64,000 nucleotides of DNA from Zopfochytrium polystomum (Eukaryota; Chytridiomycota; Chytridiomycetes; Chytridiales; Chytridiaceae), in the NCBI GenBank assembly GCA_025765615.1, contig JAIVFJ010000136.1, forward strand, positions 109,501 to 173,500. The letters run 5' to 3'. This document shows, in pieces, positions 46,872 through 57,400 of the stretch; position 1 is the first letter of the stretch, and the number at the start of each line of letters is the position of its first letter. A program made the position numbers and the translations under genes. A model generated the notes under the pieces. That model searched no databases and was not told the origin of the DNA. It saw only the letters and a program-made list of their open reading frames with translations.

Positions 46872-47027
46872 CTCTCTCTGTCTCTCAGACCCTCGATCGA
46901 CACCTTCCCACATATAAAAGCACCGCGCCTCTCCCTCGCAACCCCCCTGTCACCAAGAAGCAAAGGAAAACAGAAAACAGCCCCATACCTTGCACGCACA
47001 CTTCAGAACACAAACACACAGAAAACA
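45931..47027 (+). promoter_or_regulatory. Divergent region between HRD1 and the 67-aa gene
   Basis: Holds a CCATCC/CACC minisatellite (about 46,238-46,315), GT/CA-rich stretches and a (CT)n microsatellite (about 46,815-46,885). A TATA box, TATATAAAAG-like (about 46,910-46,920), is followed by a CA-rich leader before the ATG at 47,028. No other gene seen. Confidence 0.6.
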
Positions 47028-47231
47028 ATGGTCCACCGAAACTCCCCCGACGCCGTTGCCTCGATGGTCTCTAAGCACCACGTCTTCACCCACAAGTCCA
47101 ACCCCGTGGAGACCGCGAACCTGCACGGCCTGCCGCTCTCAAAGCACGCAACCATCACCAGTATCAAGTCGACGCGGTCCGCCGCGGAAGCCGTCAAGGG
47201 CTTCTTCACCAACCTCTTCTCGAAGAAGTGA
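47028..47231 (+). CDS. Small basic protein, 67 aa, function unknown
   Basis: Single-exon ORF with a good start context (AACAATGG), a TATA box about 115 bases upstream and a long UTR afterwards. Rich in His, Lys and Ser, with VHRNSPDAVASMVSKHHVF near the start and AAEAVKGFFTNLFSKK at the end, the latter able to form an amphipathic helix. No signal peptide or membrane segment. Codon use is strongly biased (AAG, ACC, AAC, CTC), like the RPS18 and repeat-protein genes, suggesting high expression. No family recognised. Confidence 0.65.
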   Translation: MVHRNSPDAVASMVSKHHVFTHKSNPVETANLHGLPLSKHATITSIKSTRSAAEAVKGFFTNLFSKK

Positions 47232-48291
47232 GTCGAGCACCCCTACGGACTGCGATAACAAGACCGAACGGCGGATCGATAAAAGAAAGAGAAGATATGA
47301 CATAGAGAGAGAGAGGGCCGGTGGGCTTAAGTTTTAAATGCCCCTGTTTCATTTCTTTCGTGTTCCAATGTGCACACCCCCCCTCTGGATTCTTTTTTTT
47401 CTTATTGTTCGTCCTGGACGTCCCGCAGTTGCCTTCAGCCGTGCCATAGTTTACCCCCATCTCCCTATCTGCCTGTCGATGCACAACTACTTCTACTGCC
47501 TCCCTGAGAACTTTTCATTCGCCTGCGCTGGCTTTTCTCATTACCTGTCTCTCGCTGCTTAGCACCCACACCCCCTCCCACGCCCGACTGCTTCGACCGC
47601 TTTCCGGCGATCTAGCCGCCGTTGTGTCTTTTCTCCCTTTCTTGTTCTTATCAAGCGCTGGCCCTTTCTTTTGTGCATCCCATCGAATACCTGTTTAGTT
47701 TCAGCTTCATATCTTTATTTTTACCCCCTTCACCCCCCCACTAGTAGTACCGGCCCTACCACGCCCTACCACCCCCGCTAACCAGGAGCGTTTTTGTTGG
47801 GTTCCCCTTCTCGAGCGTGCGCCAGAATACATCAAGCAGTGAACTCCCCCAATTGTGTCATTATTAAACTTGGAACAGTTGCTGCTGTGCCGCTCGGCAG
47901 CTGTTGTGTGGGGGGAAGCTGTAGGAGTGAGAAAGGGGCTTCGGGAAGAAAGAAACGGTTCTCCCTGTTCGCTTTCCTCGGGAGCATCAAAAACCGTCAC
48001 AAGTGCGACACACGGTCAGGTCGGCGGCCTCTACAAGTCATGCATTTTCACGAATGGGGACAGAAAAAGAGAAAGTGTGAAAACGGGTGAGGAAGGAGGA
48101 GGTCAACGGAGTGGGGAGTGGGTTGGAGATGGAAAACAGAATCACTACAAAAAAAAAAGGAATTTGGGTTCGCGGGGGGAAAGGTCGAGAGGAGGAGAGG
48201 AGGAGAGGAGGAGAGGGAAGAAAAAGTAAGGGAAAAAAAAAAAAGAAAAAAAAAAAAACACAGGGAGACCCCAGACGCACGCGCCCTTCAA
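47232..48291. other. Convergent intergenic region
   Basis: About 1.06 kb of pyrimidine-rich then purine-rich sequence with A tracts (48,150-48,260). Likely 3' UTRs of the 67-aa gene and the fasciclin gene. ORFs here look like low-complexity artefacts. Confidence 0.5.
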
Positions 48292-51246
48292 TCAACTTTG
48301 TCGCTCGTCCTTCTTCCCGTCGCCCGCCGCGTCGTCAGAACCACCACCACCACCACCACCCACAACCATGGCCAGCGCAGAGTCGCCCTCCGCCACGCTC
48401 CTGATCATTTCGTTCGACCGCTTCGAGTGGTACGACGCTCTCGACTTGCGCTTTTCCGCCGCCGCCGCCGCCGGCGCAGACAGGTTCCGGCCGCCGCCAT
48501 CGAGCTCGACTTTGTAGCCGGCCGGCAGCTCGGGCACCTCGTCCTCCTCCGACACCGTGTTGCCTGCCGCCGCCGACCACCACGATCGACGCTCGGCGCG
48601 CGAGCCCGCCCGCGACCCCGCCGTCATGCTGCGCTTGCCCATGTCGGGCGGCGCGGGCGCGGGCGACTCGCCCCCGAGCGCGCTGCGCCGCTTCCCGCCG
48701 TCCCCGCCTTCCACGACGCTGCGCCGCTTGCCGCCGTACTCGCCGCCGCCGCCGTCCAGAACGCTGCGCCGCCGGTCCCGGTCCGTCGTCGGGCTGTCGT
48801 TGCCCGACCGCGAGCCCGAGTTGGACACGACGCTGCGGCGCTTGTCGGACCCCGTCGTCGACGGCGCCGCCAGCGCGCCGTCGCCCGTCCACCACGATGC
48901 GCGCTCCTCCTCGCGCCGCGCCTGCGCCTCCAGCACCGCGGGGTCCGTCACCCCGGCGCCCACCCCCGTCGCGGACCACCACGAGTTGCGCACGCTCTCG
49001 CGCTTCTTTTCTTTCGGGTCCGACACCTCCGGGAGCGGGAGCTGGCTGAGCCGCTTGGACGACACCACGGACCGTCGGTTGCTGTTGCCGCCGCCGCCGC
49101 CTCCGGAGCTGGTCTTTTCGTCGCCCGACGACACGACGCTGTCGCGCTTGGGTCCGCCGGACGAAGACCGCCGCGAGTCGCCGTTGGACCACTGCGAGCG
49201 CCGGTACTCCATGATGCGCCGGGCCTCAGCCATCGCCTTCCGGACGTCCTCCTCGTCCTCCTCCTCGTCGTCGTCGTCGTCATCGTGTTCGTCGTTCTTT
49301 GCGCCGTTTGCTCCGTTTGGAGACGCGCCGACGGCGCTTGGGATGCGCGACATGCGCTTCGAGGAGCGCTTCGAGCCCGCTTTCGAGTGCGGGGAAAACA
49401 CCCCTTCCATGCTGTTCACCGCCGTGTTGGAGGCCGAAAGATCGGAAATGTCGACCGACTCCTTCTTGGTGACGTCTCCGGCGTCGTCCTCGCCGTCCGA
49501 CTCGAATTCTTCGTTCTCCAACCCTTCCGCGTCCGCGTCGTACTGCGCCTCTTCCTCCTCCAGCTGCTTCTGCCGTCGCAGTATTCTGCGCCGGCGGCGG
49601 ATCACCAGGAAGAAAATCACAGCCAAAATAATAACAACCAGGCCGCCGAACGCGCCTCCAGCCACTGCTCCAATCGGAAAGTCGGAGCCAAACTTTGTGG
49701 CGTCCACAGGGCCGTATCCCGAAGGGTAGATTTGGGTGAGAGTTGGAAGCGGAGTCGGAAGTTTGCCCGACGCGATGATATCGGCCAGAACGAACGAGCT
49801 GACCACGTGGATTACGCCAGCGTCGATCAAAACGTCGGGAATGGTGATTGTGACTGTCTCGGTGGTTTGCGGGTTGGCTGCGATGGTGGACCCGTTTTTG
49901 ACCGTGATGGTTGCGTTGGCAAGGTACGTGGTCAAGGCGGTATTCGCCGCGAGGGTCGAAAGTTGGGTTGAGTAGTATACTCCGGGGATGATGAGTGCCT
50001 CTATAAGTGCCGCACGGACATCGGACGTCAGTGTTAGGCTCGGATGCCGAGTTTGAAAGTCGAAGATGCCGTTGTTTGATGGAACAAAGATTGTTATCGA
50101 CTGCAAGTTGTTGGCATCGTTCGTGATGGTCGCTGCGTTGATGAAATTGCTGTAGCCCGAGAGCGCAAGTGTGTCCTTGTATGTGCTGACCAAACTCAAT
50201 GGAGGAATAATTACCGCGTCCACAACAAAGACATAGCCTAGAGTGGTGCTCTGTTTAACGACAATACGATATAATGATAGTGAGACTAACCATTTGATGC
50301 CGGGTACCCGGCAAGTATAGAAGCTGTGATAGATCCTGTTGTCAGGAGCGTGCCCGAGGACTGCGTGCGTTGAACGACTATAGTCTGGTTCTGGCCGAAG
50401 TTCAGTGCGTTCAAGAGGTTGTCCGGAGACAGCATCGTCTTTATAAACGATTTGGCAGGCAGATCGCTGCTCGACACGTTGACCTTTGATGGGATGACAT
50501 GGTACATGAGGAGGCCTGCCAGGGCGTCGATGTTGTTCAAGAAGCTTCTCAGCAGACTGGTTGATGCCGCATCATTATATACACTGTCGGTGAATGCGAG
50601 GAGAGTAACGTCCGAGGATGTGAGCGCCGTCCTAACGTCAGCAATTGGGATAGTCGAGTTGGTGAGGAACGAAGTCATTTGCTTCAAGGTAAAGTCGGGG
50701 CTGGAGATGCCTTGAAGGACCTGCAACAACCGTAGCGGTTTGCGTTAGGGAGGAGAAACAGGCCGAGCACACCCAGCCCGAAAAACGGCGAGATGGAAAT
50801 GCGCTCCTTACCTCAAGGACATTGGCCGCCGAAACCACAACACTAAAGCGGGCAGCGAAGAGGAGGAAGGCGAACAGCGACAAACAACTCGACGCAGAAA
50901 AAGGAGAGCGGGCATCGTCGGCGGTAATGCGGCGTAAACGCTGGCTCTTTCTGCCCACGGAGGGTTGGTCATGACAATAACGGAGTCCCTGTTGTTGCCG
51001 GTGGGATGGTTCGGTGTGGCATGTACGATCGACGCTGCTGCGGCGGTTGCTGCAGCGGCTGTAGCCTCCTTTGTCGCCGTTGTCGCCGTCATCGTCGCCG
51101 TCGCTGTGGTGAGCCGACCAGGTCCACCACCGCTCCAAGGCGCCGTCCTTGTCCGGCGCCGCCGTTCGTCCTCCTCCTCGCACTCGCACGCTCATTGGTC
51201 GGAAGAGAGCGTGAGGCAATTTTTCTGTTTCCGTCCACAGATGCAT
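48292..51246 (-). CDS. Fasciclin (FAS1) domain type I membrane protein with long cytosolic tail
   Basis: A hydrophobic signal-like stretch (LSLFAFLLFAARFSVVVSAA, about 50,825-50,885) precedes two FAS1 domains: about 50,290-50,715 (TLLAFTDSVYND, GLLMYHVIPSKV) and about 49,770-50,223 (SITIFVPSNNGIF, VIHVVSSFVLADII). A membrane helix (GAVAGGAFGGLVVIILAVIF, about 49,610-49,680) with a stop-transfer RRRRR follows. The ~430-residue cytosolic tail is Ser/Arg/Asp/Gly-rich with many RRS motifs. FAS1 proteins mediate cell or matrix adhesion. The start is uncertain: the frame opens at ATG 51,246, about 115 residues before the signal-like segment. Introns lie at about 50,720-50,813 and 50,224-50,292; the second junction is not cleanly in phase by eye. 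Confidence 0.83.
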
Positions 51247-52015
51247 TACCTGTGCGGGTTTGTCTGTTTGTCTCTCTGTCTGTCTGTCTGTCCGTCTGTC
51301 TGTCTGCTTGTCTGTCTTTCGGTCTTTTCAGTACACACACACAAACACACTCTGTCCTGTCCTTCCTCTTTGGGAAAACAGAACAACAACAACAACAACA
51401 ACAACAAGCTTGATACCATCGACGACAAACAAACCCCTTTTGGCCCTGGTGGCACATCTCACATTTGATATCTTATCCCTCATTTTCAGCACATTGCCAG
51501 CGTTCCAAAAATACTAGCGAAGCCCCAATTCAACCTTGCTCGTTTGTTCTTCATAATCAAAGAAAGCCCCTGCTCCTTGCCGAAATGGCAAACAATTTTA
51601 CTATGTATAACAAAAAGTACAACAGACTTGTCTTGAAAGATATAAAATATTGATACCTTTTTTCCAAATCATACCAAAATGTGATCCAGGGCTCTGGACA
51701 TCTCCTGCTTAGGCCTGAAATTGTGTTTACATATGCTCTTCAAGAATCAAAAGGCCTTGCAACAATCTTGCTATTGAAATTCAAAGTGTTCAATTTTCAA
51801 AGTCGGCTCATTTGTGAGTTTGCAAAAGTGGGGATTGATGCTGTAACACTGTTCCTTCAATTGTGGCTCTCTAAGCCTCATATCGACTCCACAAACAAAC
51901 TAACACATTCTACAGCAACAAATTCCTCAAACATAACTGATTTTATTGAAAAAAAGAGAAAGTCAAGCAATCATCTGCCTTTGCAGTTTAACTCTTTCTT
52001 GCGTTGCATTACTTC
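51247..52015. other. Intergenic; change from host-like to AT-rich sequence
   Basis: Contains (TCTG)n-like sequence (51,262-51,320) and (AAC)n (51,381-51,408). From about 51,470 the composition turns AT-rich, and a 117-codon plus-strand ORF (51,681-52,034) without recognised domain runs into the terminal repeat. This part may be the remnant interior of a transposon. Confidence 0.4.
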
Positions 52016-52133
52016 TGTAAACAGTCTACTCTGAGTGAGTGAGTGGAAGGAGTGAATGAAGTGGAGATGTGTGTTTGTGGGTGGTCCTTCTCCCCAACTT
52101 GGAGAGAAAGAGAAAAAAAACTCTGTTATGAAT
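52016..52133 (-). repeat. Third copy of the ~118-bp terminal repeat
   Basis: Same orientation as 16,083-16,198, ending CTCTGTTATGAAT, followed by AATTGATACATAATG. No inverted partner is visible nearby, so it belongs to a truncated element. It lies 124 bp left of the chromovirus LTR. Confidence 0.85.
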
Positions 52134-52257
52134 AATTGATACATAATGATGATATGCACACTGTAATAGTTGCTAGGCAAGTGTGACTGACACAGGGTAA
52201 AAACCTCTCCAATATTATCTGCTTGAGCAGAGGAGGAGGAAAACTGTTAACACTGGG

Positions 52258-54400
52258 TGTGAGACTGTGCTCTCTAACTCCTCACCTAGGGCTATAGGTG
52301 GAAACTAGAGCATGGACCTAAATACCAATCCTGACTAATGAAAAGGGGCAAAAGGGGGGTGTCTAGGGGCACTAGACAGGAAAGTGTATTTGGAGTCTTA
52401 AAAAGCCCAAGAAAAACACAAATAAATCTCTAACACAAAAGAGGGGTTTCTCACACCAAAGCATGAAACAGACACAATCACAAAAGAAAGCATAATCCTC
52501 TGGTGCAAGACACAGAAGGGTTTCATCTGGGGCACAAGGCCAAAGCCAAGTTAGACCAGAGGCAGAACCGACTTGATCGGTAAGACCGACTGAATCGGTA
52601 AGGGGAGTGACAAGCCACTACAACCCATCAAAAGAAACAACAAAAGAAATAAACAACAAGTCAAACCCTGAGTTGGAGGGGGTTGGAGAGACAAAGGGCA
52701 GACACAAGGAACAGTTAGTGTGCAGAGGTGCCTGTTGAACCAAATCAGAACTGTTTTCCACTTAACAGAACCAGACACAACTTGTCTCACTCCAAGGAGA
52801 GTGTTCCAACTCAATCCAAGGAAGAGGGTGCAACCAGGGTGGGAGACAGTGGGACTCTTCTTGCTCCATCCTACCAGGAGACAGACCTCTGCCTCACCAG
52901 GCCAGAGAGAATAACCTGTCTTAGAAGCAAGGAAGGTCAATACCCACTCCCACACACAAGGAAGACACCAAAGACAACCACAGGTATTAGCATGAAAGGA
53001 AGAGGGTCTGAACCCAGTGAACCAGGCCCACCAAAGGCCAAAGGAACCATCACCGGGGATAGGGAGGAATACCAGAGAGACCATACCACCACATAATACC
53101 TGACCAGCCAACTCATTCATATCACCTTGAGAGACCTGGATTTGAAGCGATGTATTGACAGGAACCGGCGAGGCACTACCACAGTTTTACCCTCCCACCG
53201 TCCATCATCAAGTAGCTCCTACCCCAGACCAGCCTAAACAGTATGTGCAGAATGGTGAGGTGCACTGGGACTTGAACCCAGCACACTGCCATAAATGGCC
53301 AAGAGAACCAATTCTCCTGTCACACACCAGGGGACTGCCACCCCCAGCTCATACACACAGTCAGAGAAGGAATAAGGGCAGGCAAGAAGACTTCAGGTAC
53401 AGGTTCTAAGGGGCAACAAGAATGGGGGGTGGGCTGCTTAAATAGGAGAGGGTTGGAATCAGCAGGGTGAAGGAAGAAGGAAGGGAAAAGAGGGGAAAAC
53501 ATATACAAAAGAACAAAACAATAAATAAAACAACAAAGAAGAGAGAGGAGGAGTGAGTCACCAAACAATGGGGCTGAGCCATCAAACAAGGAAGACAGCT
53601 CAGAAAATCATGGAGCATTTCTTGGCATCAGCTGCCAAGAAAGATGGAGGAGATGGAGAGAGCTGGTTGGTGCAAAGAGGAAGACAGTCACTCACAGCCA
53701 CAAAAGAAAAGAGAGACACACACAGAGACAATAAACAAACAAATAAATAAAAGATAAAACAGTAAAAACAGGAAAAACAGGATAAACTACTAATTGAAAA
53801 AATAAGTAAAAATCATCAATAAAGAAAGGAGAAAAAACCCTATGATCTCATACCCTTTCATGAGGCCTTTCATCATGGTAGCTTATGTAGCAGCTCTGTG
53901 TTAGCTCTGTGTACACCTGGACTCTGTACTTCTACCCACTTAAGCACATCATCCTAATCCATTTCCAAAAGTGAGGGGGCAAGGCTTAGTCATTGTGCAG
54001 AACTTAGCATTTCTGCATCATTCAGTCAGTGACTGCCAGCATGTCTCGAACTTAGCACCTTTCCCATTGAAGGGAGCGCTCTACACCACTGAGCTAGAGG
54101 GCCTCTGGCCAGTAGTGCAGAGCGGCCTGAGCCATTCGGCCTGCAACTTAGTGCGTAATAATAACATGAATAATATACATGGCCGCAGCTAAGAGACAGT
54201 CCAAATCTCAGTGGTTCGGCTTGCAGGGACAATAATAACCCATGAAAATAATAAGAAATGGGGTCCAGCCGTGTTACGTCACTTTCGTGAAACGTTGTTT
54301 GGTCAAGTCAAATTGATAATCCTCACAAGTTATCAGTTAAAAAAGCGAGGTATACTCTTTTTATTTGAGGTCGCAGGCTCAACAACCTGTCGTCCTCACA
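52258..54400 (-). repeat. 3' LTR of copy 2 (2,143 bp)
   Basis: Nearly identical to 10,862-13,004, with ends TGTGAG/CTCACA. It sits immediately downstream, in element sense, of a polypurine tract. Outer flank CTGGG. Contains the same tRNA-like segments (13,260-like positions shift by 41,396: about 53,260-53,341 and 54,036-54,116). Confidence 0.95.
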
Positions 54401-54414
54401 GTACCCTCTTTTTT
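54401..54414 (-). promoter_or_regulatory. Polypurine tract for plus-strand priming
   Basis: In element sense AAAAAAGAGGGTAC directly abuts the LTR start TGTGAG, the expected position and composition. Confidence 0.8.
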
Positions 54415-54464
54415 ATTCTCGCAGCCATAGATGCGACAAATTAAAATAAGGTGGGTCCAAGGCG

Positions 54465-57400
54465 TCACTTGGATTTTTGCAGTCGGAGGCTACGTCGCGT
54501 TCCGGTTGCAGGTGGTGGGTTTACTGGGATGAGCTTCTTTGTGGTATTCATTGGTTTTACAGGAGTTTCTGCACGTGTTGCAGGACTTGTGTTTTTGGGA
54601 CCTGGAGCGTTGGAGCGCTTGGAGGGTCGGTTTGCAATGAATTCTGTTCGTCGCTGGAACTCATCTGGATCGTTCTCTTTTACAAGAGCCCAGTAGTCTT
54701 GAATAGCTTTGGGGTGTAAGTCTTCTTCAAGTTGGTTCCAGTCATGCTTGGAAGAGTATCCTAACCATTTGGTTAGATACATATATTTTTCGCCATCGAA
54801 TGTGTGAGATTTAATGCGCTCGATCTCGTATTCGATATCGGCGGGGTCTTCTTCATCATCTTCAGGCTCAAAGTATCGCCTGACAAATTCAGGGTGGATG
54901 CCAGGAGCCATCGTGGTTTTTGAAGAGGGTTGGCGGTAGCGTTTCTTAGCGGTTTGCCATTTTTCAAGTTCTTCGTCATATGTTGCACCAGCGAGGTCCG
55001 CGGCTTCTTCTGCGAAGTCAGCAGGAGCTCGCTCAGTGTAAGGTCGCAGTCGTGAAACATGCACAGTTCTGGTCACAATCTGATTTCCAGGGAATGCTTC
55101 AACAATTGTGTATTGCGCTTCAGAGTCTTTGCCGGTGATTGCAATGACTCGTACAGGGCCAACCCAACGGAAGAGGAGTGAGCGGTTCTTATCGTTAAGT
55201 TTGCCAGGATTATCAAGAGGAACAGAGAGCCAAGCCCTCTGTCCGAGTTGAATTTTGTGAGCTTCTTTATCTTTTTCAAGGGAAGCAAGGTGCAAAAGCT
55301 CTTGATTCTGCTTTGCTCGTGTCATAACAATGTTCTGCGCAGCAGTAAGCTTGTCAATAACTTCAGCTATGTAGGGTTCTGTCAGAATGAGTTCTGAACT
55401 CATTGTTTCAGATAGATCTGTTGAGGGGAGCTCAAACAGAAGTGGTGCCGAAGCGCCAGCCCACAGCGGGAGAGCTAGTGCAAGCGTTTCAAGTGAAGGC
55501 GGTGTGAACAGGTTTAGGGTAATTTGGTGTCCTGTTTTGTTGGCAAAAAGGTACACAAGTTCTCCGTTTCTTGAAAGAACAGTGAGCCCGCGTTTGAATT
55601 CAGTCACAGCAACTGATTTCAGCAAGTGTTCAGGACAAATGAGGTGTCGAGGCCCGTAAACATAACAGGCAGAACGATCAGTAAAAACCTGTGATGCGGC
55701 CAGAGATGTCGTCATTCCACCAGGATTCAGTGAGTTTCGCAGAAAAGTGGGGAATTTCAAGTGTTCAGGTCGGCGTCCTGGAATTGCAGGTGGACGCTCA
55801 TGAAAGATGTAAAGAACATCAATGGAGTATCTGGAGATAAACTCGCTTAGCACTTCGTGAACAGGGTACTCTGTGGGGAAGGGCCAGAGTTTCATCGGCA
55901 AATACTGTCGGAAGGAGAGCCTAGGATTTGTTGTTCGCATGAACACAATCCTAAGTTGCGGTGAAGAAGGCAGGGGCTCGCTTGAAAAGAGAGGGAGTGC
56001 TTTCTTTGAGTACACTGCTGTTGTTGTCAGTGTTTCAGGTGTGTTAACTACAGGAGGTTTAAATTCAAAGCTCTGAGCAAGAAACACATTGTCACCCAGC
56101 AGCAATGTTGTACTATCAGGTTCGGCATCTTCTTCTTCAGGAAGAAGTGCTTTTTCCTCTGTGCTGAGAGGATCATCTCTGTCAACTCCAGAGAACATAT
56201 CAATGGGGAGTCGGCAGTCGCGTCCATGCATCAGGAAAAACGGAGTTTCTCCAGTCAGTGGGTGGACGTGCGTTCTGTACGCAAAAAGAGCATACGGAAG
56301 CACAGTGGGCCAGTCGTCATGGGATGACTGATCAATGAAAGACCGTAAGGTTGTCTTCAGTGTTTTGATGTAACGTTCTACAGCACAGCGTGGTGATGAG
56401 AAGGTCTTCTTGGTTCCGAGTGCTTTACAGAGAGCAGCAAACAATTCACTGGAAAAGGGCTGTCCTCTGTCGGAGTGACGGAACACAGGGATTCCATGTC
56501 TGCAAAACACTTGTTCTACAAGGACTCGTGCAGCAGTTTCTGCGGTAATGTCTGTGACAGGGACTGCTTCAACCCAGCGGGTGAAATAATCAATCACAAC
56601 CATAATGTACTGGTAACCTTCAGTGGTCTTTTTGAAGGGGCCAGCAAAGTCAACAGAAATTCGTTCCCAGGGATACATTCCAATGGGGACAGGATGCAGA
56701 ACTCCGGAACGGGAGGGCGCAGGTTTACTCTTTTGGCAAGTTTCACAACTTGCAATGTGGTTGCGGAGGTCTCTACCCATAGTGGGCCAGTAGAAACGTT
56801 CAGCAAGGGTGTCAAACACTTTCCGAGCACCAAGGTGTCCAGAAAGGAGGTCGTCGTGGACAAGTTTAAGAACATTTCTCCGCAAGTTGTCAGGAATGCA
56901 TATGGCAAGTCTTAGTGGGGTTCTCTTCATCATGAAAGAGTATGAATCTCTCACGGCGTGGAGAACTCCGTGTCGAATCACCATCATGGCTGCTCGTGTA
57001 GTCATGGTGCGAAGAGATACTCCGTCAGGAAGAATCCCATCTTTCCTAAAACGAAGGATTGGTCCAAAATACTCGTCCTTGTTCTGAAGGTAGCTTAGGG
57101 CACGCGGGTTGTCAAGAACTTGTACTTCTGAGTGGAAACTTTCTAGGAGGGCTTCTGGTGTTACGACCAACTCAGGCGTAACAGGAGCTGTGTCAAGTGG
57201 TGAGACTGCTGTTTCAGTTTCTTGCTCTGTTGGCACAGCAGGGAGGAGGTCTCCAAGGTTTGATAGAAACTCAATGCAGTAGTGGTCGCTGACAGGAAGT
57301 CCATCAGCAGCAGGAATTTCATTGTGAACTTGAACACTGTACTGTGAAGGGTCAATGTCTGCACTCACAAGGAAATAATCAATTCTCAAGAGAGGAACCC

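Noticed and set aside
48118..49971. 617-codon plus-strand ORF and a 390-codon one at 48,557-49,729
   Set aside because: Antisense shadows of the Ser/Arg-rich fasciclin tail; Arg/Pro/Ala-rich and without domains, while the minus strand encodes FAS1 and a membrane helix in the same frame.
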